This document shows positions 58,246 through 64,000 of a stretch of DNA of 64,000 bases, one piece after another; positions within the stretch are counted from its first letter, which is position 1; the number at the start of each line of letters is the position of its first letter. The notes beneath the pieces are model-generated. The model made no database searches and was not told the origin of the DNA. It saw nothing but the letters and a program-made list of their open reading frames with translations. The DNA lies in assembly GCF_009793355.1 (NCBI RefSeq), contig NZ_WTKP01000001.1, forward strand, positions 186,001 through 250,000, read 5' to 3'. This DNA is from Vreelandella zhuhanensis. Lineage in GTDB: Bacteria; Pseudomonadota; Gammaproteobacteria; Pseudomonadales; Halomonadaceae. The position numbers and the translations under genes are program-made.

Positions 58246-59157
58246 TTATGCCATCGCCGGCGCTGAATAGGAAATTGGAGCGATGGCTTTTTCCTCTTCA
58301 AACGTAACGATTTCATAGGCATCCGGTTGCGCCAACAATTCACGGCACAACTGGTTATTCAATGCATGGCCTGATTTCACGCCGCGGAATTCGCCGATCA
58401 GACTATACCCCAACTGGTAGAGATCGCCGATGGCATCCAGCACCTTGTGTTTGACGAACTCATCTTCGTAGCGCAACCCACCTTCATTCACGATGCGATA
58501 ATCATCGATCACGATGGCATTGTCCAGGCTTCCGCCGAGCGCCAGGTTATTGGCGCGCAGAAACTCAAGGTCGCGCATGAAACCAAAAGTGCGTGCTCGC
58601 GCGACTTCCTTGACAAAGGAGGTCGTGGAGAAATCAATCAACGCTGTCTGCTTCTGCTGATCGAATACAGGATGATCAAAATCAATCGCGAACGACACTT
58701 TGAATCCATGATGAGGCAGGAACGTGGCTTCCTTGTCATCCGCCTGGACCGTCACCTTACGCTTGATACGGATGAATTTTTTAGGTGCGTCCTGCTCCAG
58801 GATACCCGCGGACTGAATCAGGAATACAAAAGGACTGGCGCTACCATCCATGATCGGGATTTCAGGTGCACTCACATCGACATAAGCATTATCGATACCC
58901 AAACCGGCAAATGCCGACATCAGGTGCTCCACGGTTGCCACCTTGACTCCCTCAAGCGATAGAGCCGTGCACAATGTGGTGTCTTCGACCAGTGCGGCCC
59001 GTGCCGGCACTTCAACGACAGGGTCGAGATCGGTCCTGACGAAAACGATACCGGTATTGACCGGAGCAGGGCGCAGCGCCAGATGAACCTTCTTTCCGGA
59101 GTGCAGCCCCACTCCAGTGGCGCGGATGACATTTTGCAGGGTGCGTTGTCTGATCAT
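58246..59157 (-). CDS. lpxC: UDP-3-O-acyl-N-acetylglucosamine deacetylase
   Basis: This zinc enzyme catalyses the first committed step of lipid A synthesis. The 303 residues start [20 protein letters not shown]. Zinc ligands are His78 ([13 protein letters not shown]), His237 and Asp241 ([14 protein letters not shown]); [16 protein letters not shown] is also conserved. The start at 59157 is chosen from family alignment, as the upstream frame to 59214 is not conserved. It is downstream of ftsZ with 160 bp between. Confidence 0.97.
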   Translation of the reverse strand: MIRQRTLQNVIRATGVGLHSGKKVHLALRPAPVNTGIVFVRTDLDPVVEVPARAALVEDTTLCTALSLEGVKVATVEHLMSAFAGLGIDNAYVDVSAPEIPIMDGSASPFVFLIQSAGILEQDAPKKFIRIKRKVTVQADDKEATFLPHHGFKVSFAIDFDHPVFDQQKQTALIDFSTTSFVKEVARARTFGFMRDLEFLRANNLALGGSLDNAIVIDDYRIVNEGGLRYEDEFVKHKVLDAIGDLYQLGYSLIGEFRGVKSGHALNNQLCRELLAQPDAYEIVTFEEEKAIAPISYSAPAMA

Positions 59158-59239
59158 GGGCGATACCCGGACTCTGGTGACGATGACGAAATGGACATAA
59201 AAACGGAAAATCAACTTAACGAACAGTGTTCACTTTAAC

Positions 59240-59278
59240 AGCAAACGAGCATTTCCACAAAAGAAACGCCCGTTTGCT
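59240..59278. repeat. Inverted repeat between ftsZ and lpxC
   Basis: AGCAAACG (59240-59247) and CGTTTGCT (59271-59278) are perfect inverted arms with a 23-bp spacer. There is no T-run, so it is not a clear terminator. It could be an operator or an mRNA stem in the lpxC leader. Confidence 0.4.
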
Positions 59279-59317
59279 ATTGCAATATACTGCTTGGCAA
59301 GGATCAATTTACTCAGA

Positions 59318-60490
59318 TCAATCCGCTTGACGGCGTAAAAACGCCGGAATGTCCAGATAGTCGTCCGCCTCACTGGCTCGCCGCTTTTCCGGGCGCGGCT
59401 TTGCCGGCTCTTTCGCCTCTGCACGTGCCGTGGCCTGCTGACGCATTACGGTAGGCTGCTGCAGCTTGCGATAATCCGATGAATCGGCAGCGGTACGCCG
59501 GACAGGCTCACGCGCTGTTTTCTTGGTCTGCTGACCATCCAATCCAGCTGCCACGACGGTAACGCGCAGTTCGTCGGACATTTCCATGTCGATGGAAGTA
59601 CCCACAACGATAGTGGCTTCCTGCGAAGCAAATTCTTGCACCGTCGCACCGACATCATTGAATTCGCCAATCGACAAGTCTGGGCCGGCAGTGATATTGA
59701 CCAGGATGCCTCGAGCACCGTGCAGATCGATATCTTCCAACAATGGGCTGCGAATGGCCTTTTCTGCCGCTTCACGGGCACGATTTTCACCGGTCGCACC
59801 GCCTGTTCCCATCATCGCCATGCCCATTTCCGACATGACCGTGCGAACGTCGGCAAAGTCGACGTTGATGATGCCCGGGCTGGTGATCAGCTCGGCGATG
59901 CCTTGGACGGCACCCAGCAATACATCGTTGGCAGCACTAAAGGCGGTCAACAGGGTTGCGTTCTTGCCCAATACCGACAGTAACTTTTCGTTGGGAATCG
60001 TGATCAAGGAGTCGACATGCTCGGAGAGCTCTTTCATGCCCTCTTCCGCTGCACGCATGCGCTTCGGTCCTTCAAACGGGAAAGGCCGGGTCACAACGGC
60101 AACCGTCAGAATACCCAGTTCCTTGGCTACCTGAGCCACCACCGGCGCACCACCGGTTCCTGTGCCGCCGCCCATACCGGCTGTGATAAACACCATGTCG
60201 GCACCGCTCAAGAGTTCGGCAATGCGATCACGGTCTTCCATCGCGGCTTGGCGCCCCACGTCGGGATTTGCGCCAGCCCCAAGCCCTTTGGTTATCTCAC
60301 TGCCCAACTGCAGCACAGTCTTGGCGGAAACACGCTTAAGGGCTTGAGCATCTGTATTGAAGCAAATGAACTCCACACCCTCAATATTGCTTTCCACCAT
60401 ATGATTGACAGCATTACCACCGCCACCGCCAACACCCACTACCTTGATGACCGCACTGCTCGAGGGTGCGTTATCTATCAATTCGAACAT
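59318..60490 (-). CDS. ftsZ: Cell division protein FtsZ
   Basis: This tubulin-like GTPase forms the Z-ring. The 390 residues start [20 protein letters not shown]. The GTP-binding [10 protein letters not shown] is at 21-30, the tubulin signature [16 protein letters not shown] near 105, and the T7 loop [13 protein letters not shown] near 205. The C-terminal peptide [14 protein letters not shown] is the docking tail for FtsA and ZipA. The start at 60490 matches the family; longer frames are leader. ftsA lies 34 bp upstream. Confidence 0.98.
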   Translation of the reverse strand: MFELIDNAPSSSAVIKVVGVGGGGGNAVNHMVESNIEGVEFICFNTDAQALKRVSAKTVLQLGSEITKGLGAGANPDVGRQAAMEDRDRIAELLSGADMVFITAGMGGGTGTGGAPVVAQVAKELGILTVAVVTRPFPFEGPKRMRAAEEGMKELSEHVDSLITIPNEKLLSVLGKNATLLTAFSAANDVLLGAVQGIAELITSPGIINVDFADVRTVMSEMGMAMMGTGGATGENRAREAAEKAIRSPLLEDIDLHGARGILVNITAGPDLSIGEFNDVGATVQEFASQEATIVVGTSIDMEMSDELRVTVVAAGLDGQQTKKTAREPVRRTAADSSDYRKLQQPTVMRQQATARAEAKEPAKPRPEKRRASEADDYLDIPAFLRRQAD

Positions 60491-60524
60491 AAGCCCCGTC
60501 TCCTGAACCGCGCTTGCGGTCCTG

Positions 60525-61814
60525 TCAGAAATTTCCTTTGAACCAGCCTTTGACTCTTGCCAGCGCCGTATTGCCATTCTTGTCATCGCGCCGAGAGACG
60601 TCATGACGCCCCGTTGATGCCGAGCTTACTCCCACTTGGCTTTGCCGACTATGCTCATTAGGCCCTTCTTTAAGAGCATAATGCAGTAAACCCACGCCCG
60701 TGGCATAAATCGGGTTACGCACCACATCGGCAAGCCCTTTCACATTCTGCGGTGACGCGATACGCACCGGCATGTGGAAGATTTCTTCGGCAAGCTCGCT
60801 GACACCTTCCATCCGCGATGTTCCGCCGGTCAATACGACTCCTGCGGCTACCATATCTTCGTAACCACTACGCCTCAGTTCGTCACGAATTAACGTAAAA
60901 AGTTCTTCATAACGCGGTTCGACCACCTCCGCCAACGCTTGACGCGACAAATCCCGCGCCGGTCGATCACCCACACTCGGCACCTTGATCATTTCATCAC
61001 TAGCAGCAAGTTGTGTCAGAGCGCAGGCATACTTAACCTTGATTTCTTCAGCGTGCTGAGTCGGTGTACGAAGTGCCATGGCAATATCATTGGTAACTTG
61101 GTCCCCCGCAATAGGAATCACCGCCGTATGTCGAATGGCGCCTTCGCTGAACACCGCCATGTCAGTGGTACCGCCCCCGATATCCACCATGCAGACACCC
61201 AGTTCGCGCTCATCTTCAGTCAATACCGCCATGCTTGAGGCAAGTTGCTCCAGAATAATCGCATCAACCTCAAGCCCACAGCGCCGTACGCATTTTTCAA
61301 TATTCTGCACGGCATTCATAGCCGCTGTTACTAGATGCACTTGCGCTTCAAGACGCACTCCCGACATCCCCAGTGGCTCGCGGATTCCGCCTTGTGCATC
61401 GATAGAAAATTCTTGAGGCAAGACGTGAAGGACACGCTGACCTTCGGAAATGGCGCGCGCACGTGCGGAATCAATGACACGTTCTATATCCGAAGGAGTG
61501 ACCTCTCGCTCTTTGATCGCCACCACGCCATCGGAATTCATTGAGCTGATATGACTACCTGCGACCCCGACATATACCGAGTGAATGTCGCAGCCTGCCA
61601 TTAATTCTGCTTCCTCGACCGCGCGCTGAATCGATTGAACCGTGGACTCGATATTGATAACAACGCCACGTTTCATACCCCGGGAAGGATGCGAACCAAT
61701 ACCGGCAATTTCAATTCCTCCGTCATCGGTTCGTTGGCCGACTATTGCGACGACCTTGGACGTACCAATGTCCAGCCCGACTACCATGTTGGATGCGTTG
61801 GGTAAGCCTGCCAT
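60525..61814 (-). CDS. ftsA: Cell division protein FtsA
   Basis: This actin-like ATPase anchors FtsZ to the membrane. The 429 residues carry [39 protein letters not shown] (ATP-binding) and [20 protein letters not shown]. The C-terminal amphipathic membrane-targeting helix is [13 protein letters not shown]. An ATG at residue 10 is a possible alternative start. Unlike in most relatives, a 476-bp AT-rich gap separates it from ftsQ upstream. Confidence 0.97.
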   Translation of the reverse strand: MAGLPNASNMVVGLDIGTSKVVAIVGQRTDDGGIEIAGIGSHPSRGMKRGVVINIESTVQSIQRAVEEAELMAGCDIHSVYVGVAGSHISSMNSDGVVAIKEREVTPSDIERVIDSARARAISEGQRVLHVLPQEFSIDAQGGIREPLGMSGVRLEAQVHLVTAAMNAVQNIEKCVRRCGLEVDAIILEQLASSMAVLTEDERELGVCMVDIGGGTTDMAVFSEGAIRHTAVIPIAGDQVTNDIAMALRTPTQHAEEIKVKYACALTQLAASDEMIKVPSVGDRPARDLSRQALAEVVEPRYEELFTLIRDELRRSGYEDMVAAGVVLTGGTSRMEGVSELAEEIFHMPVRIASPQNVKGLADVVRNPIYATGVGLLHYALKEGPNEHSRQSQVGVSSASTGRHDVSRRDDKNGNTALARVKGWFKGNF

Positions 61815-62290
61815 GAGTCGGGTATTCTCCTTCTGGTTACTTCAAAATAGTAGTCTTTAGCCCCTGATGCTAACGACAACAAAATATAACAATTTATTTA
61901 ACACAAGATATTCAACGGCCATTTTTAGCAGCCGTTTTGCACAGCTACCTGCATTGACGAACCACCCAAGGGCAAGGCGGCCAATAACCAGCGACAAATA
62001 AGCACAACTTTTATCAATGCAATAATAAACTTGGCCTACAAGATTCACCCAGATTTTGCAACTTGCAAGAACCATAGTATAGGAACCCAAGACGCTATAC
62101 GACTAGTTCGGTCTACAATACTGATCCTTCAAGCCAATTAAAACCCTGCGCAGGGCGTTGGCAACTGCTTACTTTTAAGTAAACAGAATTTATGGCTCGA
62201 ATTTTCGCTTCAATGCATACTTTCTCATTAGCAATACTAAAATTTTTTACCCACTAAATACTTAAGTCTTTTTAGCGTCTAACGTTCAAA
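61815..62290. other. AT-rich 476-bp spacer between ftsQ and ftsA
   Basis: The spacer is visibly richer in A and T than the surrounding genes and lacks a convincing gene; one leftward 77-codon frame (61857-62090) has no ribosome site and no family resemblance. It probably carries promoters for ftsA-ftsZ, but no box pair with good spacing was found. No inverted repeats of insertion-sequence type were seen. Confidence 0.6.
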
Positions 62291-63031
62291 TTATCGATCG
62301 TTAGACACAGCCTCCTCTGAGGCAGCAATGGAATCAAACTCGCTTTCTCCGTGCCAAGCGACAGCCACCCCGTTAGGATAGCGCAAGTCTATGTAGCGTA
62401 TCTGGGTAGCCTGACGATGCAGTTCACGCTCCCAGGAAGCCGACAAACGTGCCAGACGCACCTCATGTTGACGACGCCCCAACATTACCCAAACGCGATC
62501 ATCCATTTGTAAGCGCCACGCGCCACGCGGCTCAAGCCTAAGCTGCGTCAACTTCAATGCCAAAGACTCAAGCCTAGGAACAAGTCGTTGATAATAAACC
62601 AACACTTCTTTTCCGCTGCCCGCCGGCCCCGCTAGGTCGGGCAGTTCGGATGGCGCTGTCAAGGGCGCAAACGCAAAGGACTCACCCTCTGGATTGAGTA
62701 GAAAGTCATCGTTCCAGCGTGCCACCGGCTGTTGTTCCACCAGCTCGAATGCCAAGGCATCAGGCCACTCTCGCGACAACCTGACTTCTTGCAGCCAGCC
62801 TATCTCAAGCGCTTGCTCGCGCAGTTCCCCCAAGTCTACCGACAACCAGGTCGACCCTTGCACCAAGGGGGCAAGCTGGGTTCGCAGATAATCTGCGCTG
62901 ACATGCTCCCATTCACCGTGAATGGACACTCGCTCGATCGGGCGATCCAGCCATAGCCACAGCGCCCTGCCGCCAGCCCCTAGCAGCAGACCCAGTAATA
63001 ACACGCCCCACCAGGCATTACGCCGTGTCAT
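62291..63031 (-). CDS. ftsQ: Cell division protein FtsQ
   Basis: This 246-residue bitopic membrane protein links early and late divisome parts with FtsB and FtsL. The N-terminal helix is at about 6-28 (AWWGVLLLGLLLGAGGRALW). The POTRA domain follows (IERVSIHGEWEHVSADYLRT), then the FtsQ domain (WLQEVRLSREWPDALAFELV). The start at 63031 overlaps the ddl stop (ATGA) with GGCGGA before it; an ATG at 63070 would overlap more. It belongs to the ddl-ftsQ-ftsA-ftsZ cluster. Confidence 0.95.
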   Translation of the reverse strand: MTRRNAWWGVLLLGLLLGAGGRALWLWLDRPIERVSIHGEWEHVSADYLRTQLAPLVQGSTWLSVDLGELREQALEIGWLQEVRLSREWPDALAFELVEQQPVARWNDDFLLNPEGESFAFAPLTAPSELPDLAGPAGSGKEVLVYYQRLVPRLESLALKLTQLRLEPRGAWRLQMDDRVWVMLGRRQHEVRLARLSASWERELHRQATQIRYIDLRYPNGVAVAWHGESEFDSIAASEEAVSNDR

Positions 63032-63972
63032 TGTCCGCCCTGCTTCCCGGCTGTCTCGAGTATCCGACAAACCAAGGCATCAAAGTCGATACCGGCGTGC
63101 GCGGCTGCCTGAGGCACCAGGCTGTGGTCGGTCATACCCGGCACGGTATTAACTTCCAGCAACCAGAAGCGCCCCTGAGCATCGCGCATGACATCCACAC
63201 GCCCCCATCCTTCCCCGCCAGTAGCGGCATACGCCTCCTGGCAGAGTCTCGCAAGCGCGGCTTCATCGGCTTCATTCAACCCGCAGGGTATGTGGTAACG
63301 GGTGGTATTGGAAACGTACTTGGCCTCGTAATCATAGAAGCCGCCAGGTACCTCGACTCGAATCGCCGGCAGCGCTTGATCACCCAGCAGAGCCACTGTG
63401 TACTCCTCTCCCTGGATGAAGCGCTCGGCCATCACTCGAGCATCGAAACGAGCCGCATCCTGATAAGCGGCTTCCAAGGCAGCCTGGCTTTTCACGATAC
63501 TGATTCCCAAGGTGGAACCTTCGTGTACCGGTTTGACGATCAAGGGCAAGCCCAGCATCTCTACCACTTGGCTCCAATCCGAGTCGGGCTGCAGCATGAT
63601 GCTTTCCGGAGTAGGCAGGCCGAGTGCTTGCCAAATCTGCTTGGTGCGTTGCTTGTCCATCCCCAGCGCGGAGGCCAGCACACCGCTTCCAGTGTAGGGA
63701 ATGCCGAGTAATTCCAACGCTCCCTGAAGGGTGCCGTCTTCACCGCCACGGCCATGCAAGGCAATGAAAACCCGTGAAGGCGACAGGGTTTCCAGCCCTC
63801 CCAGGCCGCCTTCAACCGGGTCGTAGCCAAAGGCTGAAACCCCTGATCGACGAAGCGCTTCCAGCACTGCGGCACCACTTTTAAGCGACACCTCGCGTTC
63901 GGCGGAGCGACCGCCGTAAATCACCATGACGTCGCCCCAGCCTGAATCCTGAGAACGCGATAATTTGCTCAC
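63028..63972 (-). CDS. ddl: D-alanine--D-alanine ligase
   Basis: This ATP-grasp enzyme makes D-Ala-D-Ala for peptidoglycan. The 314 residues include VIYGGRSAEREVSLKSGAAV, ALHGRGGEDGTLQGALELLG, PLIVKPVHEGSTLGISIVK and FWLLEVNTVPGMTDHSLVPQ. The DdlB type fits the division-cluster position. The start is GTG at 63972 with GGAGGAGG 8 bp upstream. murC would be expected to its left in transcription order, beyond the window edge. Confidence 0.97.
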   Translation of the reverse strand: MSKLSRSQDSGWGDVMVIYGGRSAEREVSLKSGAAVLEALRRSGVSAFGYDPVEGGLGGLETLSPSRVFIALHGRGGEDGTLQGALELLGIPYTGSGVLASALGMDKQRTKQIWQALGLPTPESIMLQPDSDWSQVVEMLGLPLIVKPVHEGSTLGISIVKSQAALEAAYQDAARFDARVMAERFIQGEEYTVALLGDQALPAIRVEVPGGFYDYEAKYVSNTTRYHIPCGLNEADEAALARLCQEAYAATGGEGWGRVDVMRDAQGRFWLLEVNTVPGMTDHSLVPQAAAHAGIDFDALVCRILETAGKQGGQ

Positions 63973-64000
63973 AGAACCACCTCCTCCATCATTAGTTTCG

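Noticed and set aside
61857-62090. 77-codon leftward open frame between ftsQ and ftsA
   Set aside because: No ribosome site, no family resemblance, and it sits in AT-rich spacer.
63973-64000. Possible end of murC at the right edge
   Set aside because: Only 28 bases remain, too few to support a call.

Overview
The window is a compact stretch of core chromosome from a gammaproteobacterium. The gene order from the electron-transfer flavoproteins through tatD-like/pilZ/holB/tmk/mltG/pabC/fabF/acpP/fabG/fabD/plsX/rpmF/yceD, rluC/rne, murB/kdsB/lpxK and lolDC resembles that of Pseudomonas. The high GC, the marine-type TonB2 cluster (DUF3450, TtpC-like, ExbB, ExbD, TonB, TPR) and the codon use suggest a Halomonadaceae-like organism. 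That assignment is inference, because no rRNA is present. No phage, insertion sequence, CRISPR array, tRNA or rRNA was seen.

Layout. Positions 1-1040 hold the sigma-E operon (rseA partial, rpoE). Next come a Tyr-type DAHP synthase, dinG, an RhlB-type helicase, a small basic protein coupled to exonuclease III, and the six-gene TonB2-like operon (7321-12319) with a Fur-like box upstream. Then follow Mn superoxide dismutase, etfB-etfA, and divergent ETF-ubiquinone oxidoreductase with a PsrA-like operator. A decayed sugar-biosynthesis pair (17295-18927) separates these from a UvrD-like helicase and DUF1285.

Positions 21873-32191 are one long leftward block: yceD, rpmF, plsX, fabD, fabG, acpP, fabF, pabC, mltG, tmk, holB, pilZ and a tatD-like gene. 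It covers fatty-acid synthesis, cell-wall processing, dTMP supply and DNA polymerase III. Its head has a near-consensus promoter that would give an almost leaderless yceD mRNA. Then come yceF (maf), sppA, a HAD phosphatase, rluC, and rne with a long leader. Positions 39902-49685 hold envelope genes (murB, kdsB, a Trm112-like protein, lpxK, msbA, comEC, a DUF2062 protein, lolD, lolC/E). Next are the agmatine-to-putrescine pair aguA-aguB, a MutT-ThiE fusion, argJ, secA, dciA, and the division/peptidoglycan cluster lpxC-ftsZ-ftsA-ftsQ-ddl to the right edge.

The most unusual features are not genes. First, short tandem duplications (unit 12-19 bp, 2-5 copies) recur at gene edges and leaders across the window. 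In two of them the repeated unit contains the 3' end and stop codon of the adjacent gene. Second, a Gfo/Idh oxidoreductase pseudogene has an internal deletion, and its partner aminotransferase appears to have lost the G of its ATG. Third, 476 bp of AT-rich DNA separate ftsQ from ftsA. I found no clearly new defence or metabolic system.
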